Assembly (NCBI RefSeq): GCF_947172395.1
Contig: NC_069093.1
Span: forward strand, 11,381,561-11,445,560
DNA: 64,000 nt
Source: Bicyclus anynana
Lineage: Eukaryota; Arthropoda; Insecta; Lepidoptera; Nymphalidae
Reading direction: 5' to 3'
Below are positions 24,907 to 37,539 of this stretch, one piece after another. Below the pieces are notes generated by a model that had not been told where the DNA came from, searched no databases, and saw only the letters and a program-made list of their open reading frames with translations. Both the position numbers and the translations under genes were made by a program. How positions within the stretch are numbered: the first letter of the stretch is position 1; each line of letters opens with the position of its first letter.

Positions 24907-25234
24907 GACGGCCTCCGTGGCGCAGTGGTATGCGCGGCGGATGTTCAAAACGGAGGTAATGGGTTCGATCCCCGGCTGGGCCGATAGAGGTATTCTTAAT
25001 TGGTCCAGGTCTGACTGGTTCGAGGCTTTGGCCGTGGCTAGTTACCACCCTACCGACAAAGACGTACCGCCAAGCGATTTAGCGTTCCGGTAGGATATCG
25101 TTTAGAAACCGAAAGAAGTGTGGATTTTCATCCTTCTCCTAACAAGTTAGTCCGCTTCCATCTTAGACTGCATCATCACTTACCATCCGGTGAGATTGTA
25201 GTCAAGGGCTAACATGTAAAGAATAAAAAAAAAG
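24907..25234 (+). repeat. SINE A, full length
   Basis: GACGGCCTCCGTGGCGCAGT head, GGTTCGATCCCC B box, tail AATAAAAAAAAAG. Confidence 0.92.
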
Positions 25235-25638
25235 TACAAACTTTTTCACTAGATATCTTCGACTAGAAATAAGTAAATCGATTGCGTAAAACATTTCGCA
25301 GCGTCACTTTTCTCGCGAAGCAGATTAATCTCGCGACGCGATGATTAAAGCCGAGGCCGTCCTTCGCTCGCTATATTTTTATATTGTCCTCTAATTTACA
25401 CGCCGTCCAATTAAGTATTAAAATAAGCTCAGCATCGGAATTTGCTTTAGATTTACGTGCTGAAGAATTTTAATTGGTTATACTTTTTACTCGATCCTTT
25501 CGAGGAATATAAATACTTGACTACTTACTTAGATAAGCCTCTTTGGATTATTATTAGGGCAAAGGGAATATTGGCAATATTTATTTCTCGCTATGTTGTG
25601 GAAAAGAAGCAAATACATTCTTCAATAACCATACCAAG

Positions 25639-25934
25639 ATCATCATTATCAACCCATATTCGGCTCACTGCTGAGCTCGAGTCTCCTCCCAGAATTAGAG
25701 AGGTTAGGCCAATAGTCCACCACGCTGGCCGAATGCGGATTGGCAGACTACACACACGCAGAGAATTAAGAATGTTTTCTGGTATGCAGGTTTCCTCACG
25801 ATGTTTTCCTTCACCGTTTGAGACACGTGATATTTAATTTCTTAAAATGCACACACCTGAAAAGTTAGAGGTGCATGCCCCGGACCGGATTCGAACCTTC
25901 GCCCTCAGCGGTTATCTATCTGGGCTATCACGGC
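25639..25934 (-). repeat. SINE B, nearly full length
   Basis: Same order of parts; about 15 bases of the tRNA-like region are missing near 25905. Confidence 0.9.
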
Positions 25935-26115
25935 GCATACCAAGATAGCTATTTAAAAAATGATATTGGGCAACGGCAATGTTTTATATATTTCTGATCA
26001 AGCTATAGGTATTTGAGGCAATTTGAAAATGTGTCTTGCACCTCCCATAAACCACCCTAGGCTAGTACAGAGCCGGAGATTTAACTAGAAAATAGTTACG
26101 TTAAATTAAGCATTA

Positions 26116-26158
26116 TCCGCGCTGGACAGCCTGTATTAGCATGGCTGTCCAGCGCGGA
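26116..26158. repeat. GC-rich perfect hairpin
   Basis: TCCGCGCTGGACAGCC and its reverse complement, 16-bp stem with an 11-base loop (TGTATTAGCAT). Surroundings are AT-rich. No known family recognised. Confidence 0.93.
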
Positions 26159-26431
26159 AAGCAGCCAGTATTCTTGCCACCATTTCACGTGGGTAAAATT
26201 AGGATAAGTTAGCCTAAGTTCCTTATTGTATTATTTCTCAAAAAAAGCATTATTATATCATTAAAGTGGCGATACTTTTGCAAAAATTATCCTTAAGGCA
26301 ACTTTTTTAAAAATGTCGACTATAGCTCTATAAATAAAAAAAACTAACATTCTTCTAAATAAATATTTCGACAAAACAAAAATCGAATACATATGTGTTC
26401 ACTTTGATACTTACTTTATTATTTCATATCT

Positions 26432-26617
26432 GACATCGCGCGGTTTCACCCGCGTGGTTCCCGTTCCCGTAGGAATATGTGGGCTCGATAAATGGGCTAT
26501 CTAACACTGAAAGAATTTTTCTAATCGGACCAGTAGTTCCTGAGATTAGCGCGTTCAATCAAACAAACTAACAAACAAACAAACAAACTCTTCAGCTTTA
26601 TAATATTAGTATAGATA
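26432..26617 (+). repeat. Repeat G
   Basis: GCGCGGTTTCACCCGCGTGG to TAATATTAGTATAGAT, with a small internal deletion after GGAATATGTGGG. Confidence 0.85.
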
Positions 26618-26882
26618 ATGCGGTGATGCTACAAATAAAAGACCGTGTACGAATTATGTTAATCCAAAATTAAAGTTCTCCTGAACGAATTTTATAATTT
26701 TATAAGTCTGGATGCAATAAAAAAACAATCTATAAACGCACAATGTGAATTCCTTTAAGGGTTAACAGAACTATTCAATCTTTATTTCAATTGTAACTTG
26801 GAAAGAATTTTATCAAATTTAACCGTTTAAAAAAACACGAAAGATATAATTTACACTTCATTTTACTAAAATTAATTTCAAA

Positions 26883-26935
26883 ATAAAGTATTTAGAATAG
26901 TAAAGTATTTAGAATAGTAAAGTATTTAGAATGTC
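26883..26935 (+). repeat. Tandem repeat, period 17, three units
   Basis: TAAAGTATTTAGAATAG repeated three times, the last unit ending AATG. Confidence 0.9.
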
Positions 26936-27118
26936 GAAATAAAGACACTTATATCTGATGACTCTGCTAGTAAGTATCAGCTGATGGGATTTCCTGAAAA
27001 TTTCTACCCCTCTACGTCCCTTGCCATTAATAGCCAGGAAATTATACATAAGTTTTAGTATAAATTAAGAACATTTTATTTTGTTACATATACTTACTCG
27101 TGCGTTAAAGTATAGAAT

Positions 27119-27308
27119 ACTAGCGGACGCCCGCGACTTCGTCCGCGTGGAATTTAGTTTTTCACAAATCCCTCGGAAACCATGGATTTTTCCGGGATAT
27201 AAAGTAGTCTATGTGTTAATCCAAGCTATAGTAAATCATAATACCAAATTTCAGCTAATTCGGTTCAGTAGTTGAGGCGTGAAAGAGTAACAAACATTCA
27301 TATTATCA
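27119..27308 (+). repeat. Repeat H, first of two in tandem
   Basis: TAGCGGACGCCCGCGACTTC through AAAGAGTAACAAACATTCAT; directly followed by another copy. Confidence 0.85.
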
Positions 27309-27507
27309 TCAAAATCATCAGTTTTCGCAAATTTCGGGAAACTATGGATTTTTTTGGGATAAAGCCTATGTGTTAATCCAGAGTAAAATCTATTTCCATT
27401 CCAAATTTCAGCTTAATCGCTTAAGTAGTAGCAGCGTTTAAAGTAACAAACATCCAAACATCCATACAAATTTTCGCGTTTAGATATAATATTAGTAGGA
27501 TTAAGTT
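27309..27507 (+). repeat. Repeat H, second of two, 5' part missing
   Basis: From GTTTTCGCAAATTTCGGGAA to TATAATATTAGTAGGATT. Confidence 0.82.
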
Positions 27508-27794
27508 TTGTTTTAAGGCATCCCGGCGCCTTGGTCGGTGTCTCGTTTAAAAATGGTACATTATTACCATCTTATCTCAGCAAAAAGGTTCACCACAATA
27601 GTTTTAAATTAAGCTGGCAGTACTAAAGCAGTGCAGGATTGAATTAAAGAAAAACGGCGCACATAAATATCGTATTTGTTTGCGCGTGTGCCGACCGTCG
27701 TGCGCCAGTGGGTGGCATCTACATTCGTCACCGGAACCAACGAGCATAAAAACACTGCTACTATCTACTTTACTTAAACTACTTACCTTTTTCA

Positions 27795-28037
27795 TTCATC
27801 ATTCATTAGCAAACCGTATTCGGCTCACTGCTCAACTTGAGTCTCCTCTCAGAATGAGAGGGGTTAGGCCAATAGTCCACCACGCTGGCCCAATGCGGAT
27901 TGGCAGACTTCACACACACACAGAATTGATAAAAATCTCTGGTATGCAGGTTTCCTCACGATGTTTTTCCTTCACCGTTAGAGATACGTGATATTTAATT
28001 TCTTAAAATGCACAAAACTGAAAAGTTAGAGGTGTGA
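27795..28037 (-). repeat. SINE B, head missing
   Basis: Body present from the GATGAT-like end to AAAAGTTAGAGGTG; the tRNA-like part is absent. Confidence 0.87.
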
Positions 28038-28039
28038 AG

Positions 28040-29949
28040 GTAGAAAATGCATGTCATTTCATATCTTATTTATTTTAAATAATGTATGGTTTGTTAATAA
28101 AATGTTATATAAAATATATTAACCATATCTAATTGTTCTAAGCTTATTAATCAAATTTATTTTCATTCATTAATCTACAAGTTAATTATAATTATTATTA
28201 GGTGTGAAATGACTAGTGGTTTATACCCTCATTTTTAATATTTGTTTGTTGGAAAATAGTATTCATCAAGAAAGGCTGTAGTTTAATAGGTATTATGTAG
28301 ATGCCGTAAAATCTTCAATATGAGTACTTTTTCCGCAAATGTGTCGAAACGGAAAACAATGAGATATCGTATCCAAATGTTCGTAATCCCTGCGTGCGCG
28401 CGGAGCTGCGGTGGCCGCTATCTGCCGCATCGAGCGATGCAAATGTAGTTTTTGCTACCAATTGACGAGCAGAACCGAGCTATCTCTGCACTGGGTGGGC
28501 CGGCTTTTATGCACTTTCCATTTCTTTTCAGTGTCTTACTAATGTGTAGAAGTCACTCAAGCATTCGCTTGTATTATATCAGCTCTCTATTAGCCCTGTT
28601 TATTGTACAGACAGCGGTAATTCACATCATTATAATTATCAGCCAAAGGGGAAGAAGTAGAAGAAGAAGAAGAAATATACTTTATTGTATATTAAAAACG
28701 AAAATAAACAATAACTTATAATAAGACTTAGAAACTAATGTACAAATGGCGGTCTTATCTGAGCGATCTCTTCCAGACAACCACTGTGGAAGAGAAAAAC
28801 GTAAAATGGCTACCGGCCCATACAACGACGGCTTAAGGAACCCAGGTATACCCCCGTATAAAAGTATATGGAGATAATATGATGTGTAAATAAGTATCTA
28901 GTTGAATAATTAGCTTAGTAAAAGTATGTTTCTTAAAGAAAAATACATTTTTTACCACTCTTCCAGGGCAAATTGTTCGCTGGTGTATGAAAGTGGCGAA
29001 GTATCATTTGGAGCTGTATTTTTTTTTGTTACAAATCAATCATAAGTCTTCAAAAAATCGTAAATCTCAGGCAAAGGTCAGGTCAGGCAGTCAAAGATCT
29101 TAACTTGTCCCCGTTGTGGACAAATTAAAGATGAATTAAAAATGTCGTACAACGTTGTAGGAAGCCTTTTTTGATAAAGTAATGATTTAATTATTAAAGT
29201 AGAATTATCAAGATATTTTAAGATATATGAAAACTGCCGGGTGGTTAGCGTAGGTCTGGGCCGGGGATGACGACACGGTCAGGTTTCCCTAGAAGAGGAG
29301 ATATGGACCTAGACATACTGCTCTCTCTCTGCTAGCAATTTCCTAATTCCGGGTTGAAAATTTTACGAGGCAGTTAATAATCACTGAAAATTAATCACCA
29401 TCAATGATAACCATACTATAAAGTAACTACCTATTATTTAAATAGGTGAACAAATCTTAGCAAATCAAATTTTTTTTTTTTAACTATGGATTTTCGTACG
29501 TTTTTTTTTTTTTTTTGATAATAGCCTTTTATAAAAAATTAATTATCTCTTATAGATTTTTATTTGTAAATACGATTATATTAAAGAGTTTGTTTTGATA
29601 ATAAAAACAAATTTCATTTACACATTTCTCCAGTTACCAGTGAATGTTTATACCCATTGTGAGATTTTTTATTCGTAAACACCTTTGAATATAAACAGTC
29701 ATTCACGCTAACACAATCGCTATTCTAATAAATGTCACTAATTGTGTCCGGAGATGACAACAACGGGCGCCGCGGTACAACAACTAGCTCACAATTTGCA
29801 TATTATTATAATATTCAAAAATTGCTCTCAACGACTGAGTCATCCTTCGTCAGGACTCGTGTTCAGTTTCGTTTAAGGTGACGTTGCGGGTAGTTTACAC
29901 ATTTTAAATGGTCCCTATAAGATATGTATATTTTATTTATAATATAAAA
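28040..29949. other. Unassigned non-coding DNA
   Basis: A GC-rich patch lies at 28385-28445, the GCCGGGTGG repeat at 29195-29290, and long T-runs at 29468-29516. No coding evidence. Confidence 0.55.
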
Positions 29950-30780
29950 ATCGAATATGGTGAACGGCATACTAATAAATAACATTAGATATGCGGATGA
30001 TACGATTCTATTAGCCGATAGTCCAGAAGGCTTGCAATCGTTAGTCAATGAAGTATCCTCCGCTAGCAATTCTTATGGCATCAATATTAAGGGCAGAAAG
30101 ACAAAATACATGACCATCAGCCGAAAGCCAATCAGGTGCAACTAAACTAAAAACTAAAAATAGAAAGGATACAGCGATATCGGTGTTTGGGATGTATGAT
30201 TGACGAAACCGGGGATCATAGTCTGGAAAAACGATGCCGCATTGAACAAGCGAGAAATGCTTATACTAAATCAAAAAAAGTACTCTGGTACCGCAATTTA
30301 AAAATATCCCTAAGGATGAGAGTAGCGCGATGTTGTAGACGTACGTTTTCTCTGTGTTACTTTATGGGGTTGAAGCCTGGACACGAAGCGAAAGCGATGG
30401 AAGCGATGTGTAAGCTTGAGGCTTTTGAGATGTGGGTTTACGGGCGGATACTGCGAATATCATGGAGGGATCATGTACGCAATACTACTGTGCTGCAAAT
30501 AATGGGAAAGCCAACAGAAGTTCTGAAACAAGTCCAAAGGAGGAAGCTCGAGTACCTGGGTCATGAAACTCCAAATATGACCTGCTCCAGCTTATTATCC
30601 AGGGAAAGATAAAGGGGAAAAGATGGCCTAGTCGTAGAGGTACATCTTGGCTCAAGAACTTACGCTAATGGTTTAATATGAGTACCAGATCACACTTTCG
30701 GGCAGCAGTGAACAAAGTGAAACTAGCCTTAATGATTGCTGACCTCCGATAGGAGATGGCACTATCAGAAGAAGAAGATA
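29950..30780 (+). pseudogene. Broken non-LTR reverse transcriptase
   Basis: At 29957-30145 the translation has INNIRYADDTILLADS, the YADD motif C of a LINE reverse transcriptase. A frame change follows and 30187-30612 reads the downstream part (GCMIDETGDHSLEKRCRIEQARNAY, then EAMCKLEAFEMWVYGRILRISW, LEYLGHE). Further frame changes occur near 30340 and 30590, and the last part resembles RRGTSWLKNL...FRAAVNKVKLALMIADLR. Different in wording from the 4.2-kb element, so another LINE family, perhaps of the Dong/R4 kind (weak). The 5' two thirds are absent. Not functional. Confidence 0.85.
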
Positions 30781-31699
30781 AAAATCGACGCCCATGACTC
30801 TGTCGCGCATGAAAATCCCGCGTACGCCATGAATTTTATGCGTTAAAATGTAGTCTATGTTTTGCTTCAAAGTTCAATATATCACTACATTAAATTACGA
30901 ATCAATTTCACCTCCTCTCCTTTTTTATGTATTTGTATGTATTTCATATTTTTACTTGATAAAACCTAACCAGTTTAGATAGTAGTGGGGCCCCATTTTT
31001 TATCTGCACCAGAGCCCTTGGTTACCTAGCTACGCCACTGATTAAATTATATTTTAGCAACACAGTAGGACATTTTTACCCATTGACTAATAATACAGAA
31101 TAAAGACTGTAGTCTTTAGTCTGTTACCTTTTCACCATTTCGTGTTTATCAATCTGCAATCTCGCACGTGACGATCGTGAGAGCTGCACCTTAAGACAAT
31201 ATTTTTTGCGCGCGGCTGCGACACGACAATAAATTAGATGCGTTGAAATGTTTGTGTTGTGGCGACGACGCCATTGAGTAAGATTTAATAGACTATCACT
31301 TAACAGACTCTTTTCAAACATGAGAGCTTTGCATTACGAAAGAAAGAAAGAAAAATAAAAAAAATACCCTATTGCTTTATAGATAGGGTACAACCTAATA
31401 GAAAATTTAGAAAAAATATAAAGGGTTTATTATAATAATATATATTTATTATATATAATATAATAAATATATTTGTCGTAGACATTACCTACTAAACCTA
31501 TAATTTACTCGTGCAGATACCTAATAAAATTGTTAAATTGTTAAAATTAAGAGCATGGTTGCCGCTTTTAGATTGATGACGCTTTTAGATTGATAGATTC
31601 ATTGCTGTAATTGACAAAAGTGACTCGCCAAAGAACGAAAGTAACCGACATAGCTAGTTATAGCTAGCAGTAGCAAGGCTACATTGAAGTGCAGTGCAG

Positions 31700-31860
31700 G
31701 CAGTGGGCTGGTCATGTCTGTCTCCACCTGACTAGGTGGAGCGATTATCTCCGGAAGGTATGATTTGATTTGAGATTGGATCCAAAAAGCCGAACTGCGC
31801 TGGTACTGCAAAGAGGTCTATGTCTAGCAGTGGATGCATAATGACTGATGATGATGATGA
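31700..31860 (+). pseudogene. Very decayed RTE-like LINE 3' end
   Basis: The stretch near 31790-31830 resembles the end of the same family (AALVLQRGLCLAVDA-type reading) and runs into GACTGATGATGATGATGA. No reading frame remains. Confidence 0.4.
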
Positions 31861-32754
31861 CTGCAATCAAAACATTTCATCTAACTATATGACATTTTAT
31901 GCGGTAACGTTTTTGAGAGCGGTTTGTAAATCTTTCTTAGTCATATATCATCGGCGATGCTGTCGGCGGCGCGGGCGCATATATTATCGCACAATACCGC
32001 GGGGGGCGCCATTGTGTCCTCACACTCCTCCCGCACCGCCCCACTTACCCCTCGCCACCCCGCTCATCCCCGCATACCCCTAATGAAGGATTCAACGCGA
32101 GACCTGCAATTATGAGATAAAAATCGGACCATGTGTGGTCACAACGCATAAGCCTCTTATCCCTTGACTTTACCTCGATTGTACCACAATGCTCGACTTC
32201 GTGGTCGGTGGATTGCTATTAGAATTGCGAGTACATATTGTTGTAACATTCCCGAGTGTTCCGTGCCTACTCATTAAAATGTATTCAATTTATCTTGAAA
32301 TTATTCGCCCTTGGTATAGTCTTGTTTCTCGAATAATATCCCGTATATTAAGCAAACATATCTATATGTATATTATAAGTGGACATTGCTCCCAATTTGA
32401 TACCCATTATAATTTTAGCGTGGCATGACGTATCACTTGGATGCACTGCGTTAGCTTAACGATTTTCATTTACCATGAGGTTGCCCAACTTTTTAATAGT
32501 AAATATTTGACAATCCCAGGCGATGACCCGCCCTGGAAAACCATCGCTGAAAAAAAGAGCAGCACTTTGCAGAACAAGAAATAATACATACATCTTGCAA
32601 GGGTAGCCTAGATCTTGAAGTTAGATCCAACATTTTTATAGTGTGTATTTGTATAATTACACCGACAACCATGCCCTACAGGCTTCAGATCGAAACAGCA
32701 ATGATACTTGGTGGCCGAAGCAACTAGCGCTACTGCAAGACAACTAACTCATCA

Positions 32755-33166
32755 TCATCATCATCATTTCAGCCGATGGACGTCCACTGCTGGACATAGG
32801 CCTCTTGCATGGACCTCCAAGCATAACGATCTCAAGCCGCTAGCATCCAGCGGTTTCCTGCAATCCGCTTGATGTCCTCTGTCCACCTAGTGGGGGGTCG
32901 ACCAACACTGCGCTTTCCGGTGCGGGGTCGCCATTCCAACACCTTGGGACCCCAACGTCCATCGGCTCTTCGAACTATGTGGCCTGCCCATTGCCACTTC
33001 AGCTTCGCGACTCGCTGAGCTATGTCGGTGACTTTGGTTAGTCTGCGGATCTCCTCATTTCTGATTCGATCACGCAGAGAAACTCCAAGCATAGATCGCT
33101 CCATCGCCCGCTGAGTGATTTTGAGCCTTCTAATGAGGCCCATAGTTAGCGCTAACTATGGGCCTC
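32755..33166 (-). pseudogene. RTE-like LINE 3' fragment, ends in CATCAT repeats
   Basis: The minus strand from 33143 to 32832 reads MGLIRRLKITQRAMERSMLG, then LRDRIRNEEIRRLTKVTD, LKWQWAGHIVRR and GKRSVGRPPTRWTEDIKRIAG, the tail that follows the RT domain in RTE-like elements. After a small break it continues AWRSMQEAYVQQWTSIG with a stop and a GATGAT tail at 32755-32770. The RT domain is missing. At the truncation point lies a perfect 32-bp palindrome (33135-33166). Confidence 0.88.
33135..33166. repeat. Perfect 32-bp palindrome at a LINE edge
   Basis: The half GAGGCCCATAGTTAGC is followed at once by its reverse complement. The right-hand part belongs to the LINE coding strand (minus, MGL...), so the palindrome marks the 5' truncation point. 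Confidence 0.95.
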
Positions 33167-33492
33167 AGACAACTAACTGCTTGGTCCATATCTGGTTTGA
33201 AGAATTGTATTAATTGAGAGGCTTCTCTTTTTTTATGAAATCGGTTAAAAGAGATAGCCCAGATCCTGCATAATAAGACTGCAACGCTTAACGCTTGAAT
33301 GCAACTCATCAATGCGCACGCACTAGGCTGTGTTTCCGCGGATCCGCGCGCGTCGACTAATGACCAGATAATTGTGGTGCGAGTAGCAGGTGCAGCACAC
33401 GCCAACTCGGCTAAACGGTCCAATCAAAGGTTCTTCACCGCGCGGCGGGGCCAAGAGTGCGGCTCATTCTGGCGATTTTGGGAACTACAAAG

Positions 33493-33784
33493 TTTTTTTT
33501 TTTATTCTATACAAGTTAGCCCTTTACTACAATTTCACCTGATGAAGTGATGATGCAATCTAAGATGGAAGCGGGCTAACCTGTAAGGAGTAGGATGAAA
33601 ATCCACACCCATTTTTATTTCTACACGACATCGTACCGGAAACACAGAAAACATATGTACACCGGAACGCTAAATCGCGGTACTTCTTTGCCGGTAGCGT
33701 GGTAACTAGCCACGGCCGAAGCCTCCCACCAGCCAGACCTTTACCAATTAAGAAAATCTCATTCGGCCCAGCCGGGGATCAAAC
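33493..33784 (-). repeat. SINE A, head missing
   Basis: T-run at 33493, body through GCCGGGGATC, then an abrupt join to a SINE B end fragment at 33785. A 29-base piece near 33640 is extra relative to the other copies. Confidence 0.85.
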
Positions 33785-33855
33785 CCTCTCAGGAGCACTC
33801 GTCTCCTCTTAGAATGAGTGGGGTTAAGCCTTAGTCTTAACCCCACTCATACTTA
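33785..33855 (-). repeat. SINE B end fragment, self-inverted
   Basis: AGAATGAGTGGGGTTAAGCC followed at once by its own inverted copy (GTCTTAACCCCACTCAT), forming a hairpin next to the broken SINE A. Confidence 0.7.
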
Positions 33856-33904
33856 GCCAGCGATAACTAAAAAATTAAAAATACATTAAAAACAAAAAGA
33901 AATT

Positions 33905-34097
33905 TAAATAAAAGCTTTTTTTATCGCTCGAAAAAGAAGAAAATATTTTTTTCTTTAAAAATTTTAACTATCAACTTATAAGCTTTTGTTTTCATATAAA
34001 TTGATTATAATTAAGTTATAAGTTGATAGTTAAAATTTTTGAAGAAAAAAATATATTCTTCTTTTTAGAGCGTTTAAATAAAAAAAGCTTAATTTTA
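33905..34097. mobile_element. AT-rich fold-back element of about 190 bp
   Basis: AAATTTAAATAAAAGCTTTT at the left pairs with the right end, and the arms run through AGAAGAAAATATTTTTTTC and TTTTAACTATCAACTTATAA to a short centre near 34000. Stem about 75-80 bases, mostly matched. No coding sequence. Confidence 0.75.
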
Positions 34098-34518
34098 AAA
34101 GATTTTTGGTTTTAATTTTTTCGACTCCCATTACGTAATCTACTTTATGACTATTTTACTGATCAGATAAATTATTCCATGATGTTTATACAAAAACACT
34201 TGAGGGGTGACCTGCTAATATCCACAAAACGTATGAAGGTACCAAGTCGTCAGTCCTCACTGACGTATGCGAAGATCAAGTCGTGAGGGGGCGCACGCGA
34301 CAGCTGCCAAGCTTCCGACTTTTTTCGTAAGTTTTTGTATGCGTTCATTTTAATATTTACCTACGCACAAAAACAGAGGAACGCATAGGTACAACAGAAA
34401 ACAAAGATGTCTTTGAATACTGCAATATCCAATTCTGTCATTTTATTTATAGCATTTTATTTCATTAAAATAGGTTAACAGGTAGATAGCATTGCAATTT
34501 TATTAGTATGTATACATA

Positions 34519-34710
34519 TCTATACTAATATATAAACCTGAAGAGTTTGTTTGAATGAACGCGCTAATCTCAGGAACTACTGGTCCGATTTGAAAAATTC
34601 TTTCAGTGTTAGATAGCCCATTTGTCGAGGAAGGCTATAGGCTATATATTATCCTTGTTTGCCTACGGAAACGGGAACCACGCGGGTAAAACCGCGCGGC
34701 GTCAGCTAGT
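34519..34710 (-). repeat. Repeat G, minus strand
   Basis: ATCTATACTAATATATAAAC to GCGCGGCGTCAGCTAGT, nearly full length. Confidence 0.85.
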
Positions 34711-37376
34711 TGTTTAAAGAATACTGTACTTTCTAATAGACGTTGCATTATAGAGCTCTTTAGATTTATCAAATGTTATAAAATTACAACACCTTGAAGT
34801 CCCTTGAAATACCGCATTGGCTGTCCCTAGAAAATTACAATTATTGTAATCTTATTTTATTATATATCTTATTTTTAGTAGGTATGTAATGTATGGTTCA
34901 AATTTTGAAAGCTTTTGAACGTTCTTTAAAACTTGGGGCTTTAAAATGGTAGAAATATGTTAACGCTGGAGTCTAGATTGATTATTCATGACAGTATTCT
35001 TAATAGACATTACGGACGTAAGTACGGTTATAAACATGAAATTAAAAAAAAAAATCTTTGTCTTTAAAAATACCTATGTATAAATTCAGCAAATTAAAAA
35101 AAAATAATACCGACCGAATTGAGAACCTCCTCCTTTTTGAAGTCGGTTAAAAATATGTATATTTTCAGCAATTTAAATTCAAATTCAAATCCAAAATTCA
35201 TTTATTTCAAGTAGGCTCAGTTTAGTTTTTGCACTCACCAATCAGCTGATCGTCCATGCATGACAAGTATGTACACACACTTCCTAAAGTGCTACTGACT
35301 ACATAGTCGAAAGTCATCCACTCAATGCTACATAAGAGCAAGCTGTTGTAGCAAAAAGGAACTTTTTTCCGAGACCACCTGGCACGCACCCACCGCGGCC
35401 AAATACAAAAACCCGTAGAAAAAACGTCATAATATTTGAATATTACACAAAAAACAATTAAGGCTGCCGCGTCACCTGTCGTAGGCACGAGATCCACATT
35501 TGCATAGAGACAATTTCCAACCCGGCACCCATATATCATTATGCATTGAAATATTGTCCCCCACAATCGAAGACATCTTGTGGTCGCGTTAACAACTCAC
35601 AAAAAAGGAGTTTGTTGTTATGTTAATGAGGAAAACAATAAAATCTGATAAAATGAAATTAAGTCACAGATGCGCCATGTTATTGAACAATTGTAACAAT
35701 AGCATGCTTATTCAAGCCAGCGAAGCAATCTACCAATATCTTAAAAGCGAAAGTACTTACAAGAAAGTATTATTTGGAATGGTCCTATTGACTATTTCTG
35801 AATGGCCCTCCTAACACATTTCCCTGACGCGTGCTAGGGTTTGATTCCTTATCGATACGACTAAGATCTGAAATGCTCTTCCTTCTTCCGTTTTCACTGC
35901 CACCTACAATGTGGCTATCTTCGAGTCAAAAGTTCCACATTCTACCATAGACTACAAAATCAGTCAGGCGTAATTAAAGTCAAGCTATAAATATGCATAC
36001 CGCTGCCCTATAGGTATAAAACCAACTTAAACAAAAAAACATTCACGCCATTTTTAGGAATGATGACAGATTTTTATATTTCACACTAGAAGTATACTAA
36101 TAGTAACGCAATTTTGTAAAAGTAACAGAATATATGTGATTATTACTTTGGGAACTACAGGAATTTAAAATGTCAGATGTGCCACGGAACTACCACGGAT
36201 CCCTGAAAAACGCCCCTTACAAAATAGCACGAATTAATGACCTCGTTGATTCGCTGATCGTTAGATTTATATGAGCGTTCAAACAAAATTACAAATATCT
36301 TTGTTATTTATACGTTTATGTTTATAGTTCAAATATTGAAAAATGTCACATTTTATGTAAGGAAGCTAAAAATTTATGAATTTTCATGTAATTACGATAA
36401 AGAATTTTAGTAGATATTGTATGCTATTTATCTTGCAAACTTCCAGTCAATCTTTGTTTCTTACATATATTAATTAGTTAATATTGGCCTTATTTACCCG
36501 AATGTCTCATAAAAATCAATATATTCAAACCTATTGATCATCCCCATTATGTTTACGCTCATATGAACAATGAGATAATCACTTAGGTGGGTCATAGGTG
36601 GGAATCTTCCTTCATAATATTACGCATCCATGAATAATGTCAACATTTAGAATGTTGTTCCCAGGTTAGACTGCTGTAGTCACTAGTCACCGTCTAATAC
36701 AAGCTAATCACGATACAAATATAAATACACTCTCATCTGCCTATTGTCAAGAAACAATCCTATGTTTTGAATGCTCCTACGCTAAGTCATTGAAGACTGT
36801 TTCTATTTCTACTGTTAGCGAAAGACGACACATGATCAGTGCTATAAATTATTAGGTTTTGAAATGGGACAGCCGTATGGTTCTACCAATTAGTCCAAGA
36901 GCTAGTGACAGGCAGACATTCGTCATAAAAGCGATAGTTTGTCAGCTGAAGTCCAAACACTTGTACCTTGTGACTTGTGGCTTACCGTACCGTATCTATA
37001 AGATATATAGAAGCATTAGGCTGAAAAAGTTTGAGCTTTTATAAAATCCTGGCCATCGTAAACTCGCGACGGAGAAATATTTTACCCATTATTATCTATT
37101 ATTCCCTACAAAATCAATTTGACGTTGTATAAGATAAACATAATAAACCTATAATAAATGCTTTAAGGCATCTTTTTTAACATGTTCTTTATTCAGGATA
37201 ATTATGACATTAGATAAAGAAAATTGCAGTTTAAGATTTTCCCTCACGTGAACTAGTAACTCATAGATGGGAGAAGATGTTTTAATTCCTATTAATAATA
37301 TATTTAAATTAATGTACAAAGAAAGGTTAATAGTTGATTGCGTGTACAGCTCAATAAAAAGTAAATACCGCATTAC
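34711..37376. other. Unassigned non-coding DNA apart from repeat Q
   Basis: Only short open frames without domains. Nothing else recognised. Confidence 0.55.
35163..35600 (-). repeat. Repeat Q: LINE 3' end with AAATTC tail, minus strand
   Basis: Begins (as the 3' end on the minus strand) with AAATTCAAATTCAAATCC at about 35174, followed by ATTCATTTATTTCAAGTAGG. The same wording occurs near 2660 and 37545. A 114-codon open frame (35566-35222, minus) lies in it but has no recognisable domain; I treat it as repeat. Confidence 0.55.
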
Positions 37377-37515
37377 ATGCGGCGTGCGGGGGCGGCGTGC
37401 GGTCGGTAGCGGGTGCGACGCCGCGGGCGGCGCGCCGCTCACACTCGTGCTGTTCGCGCTCCAGTTCCCTAGCTAATAGTCTGAGAGACAGTATGTCAAG
37501 CCTTGCTCCTGCCAT
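37377..37515 (-). CDS. Possible small host exon, product unknown
   Basis: On the minus strand an ATG at 37515 opens MAGARLDILSLRLLARELER, continues EQHECERRAARGVAPATDRT and ends PPPHAA at a donor-like CGCAT|GTAATG; unspliced it stops after 54 codons. An acceptor-like TATGGCAG|GA overlaps the start, so it could also be an internal exon. Charged helix-like residues in a GC-rich island within AT-rich DNA favour coding. Against it: a diverged, frameshifted relative of its first half lies at 37693-37745, on the other side of a repeat Q insertion, so it may belong to a repeat. Confidence 0.3.
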
Positions 37516-37539
37516 AGGTACTTTGTTTGTAGGGTGGTT

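Noticed and set aside
24907..24980. tRNA genes at SINE heads
   Set aside because: A and B boxes are present, but the cloverleaf is not intact and each is fused to a SINE body.
26116..26158. Hairpin as a rho-independent terminator
   Set aside because: No T-run follows and the genome is eukaryotic.
33299..33550. GC-rich 83-codon ORF as host exon
   Set aside because: Runs into a SINE A tail and has no splice signals that make sense; composition alone is not enough.
35222..35566. 114-codon minus-strand ORF as a gene
   Set aside because: Overlaps repeat Q and shows no domain or start context.
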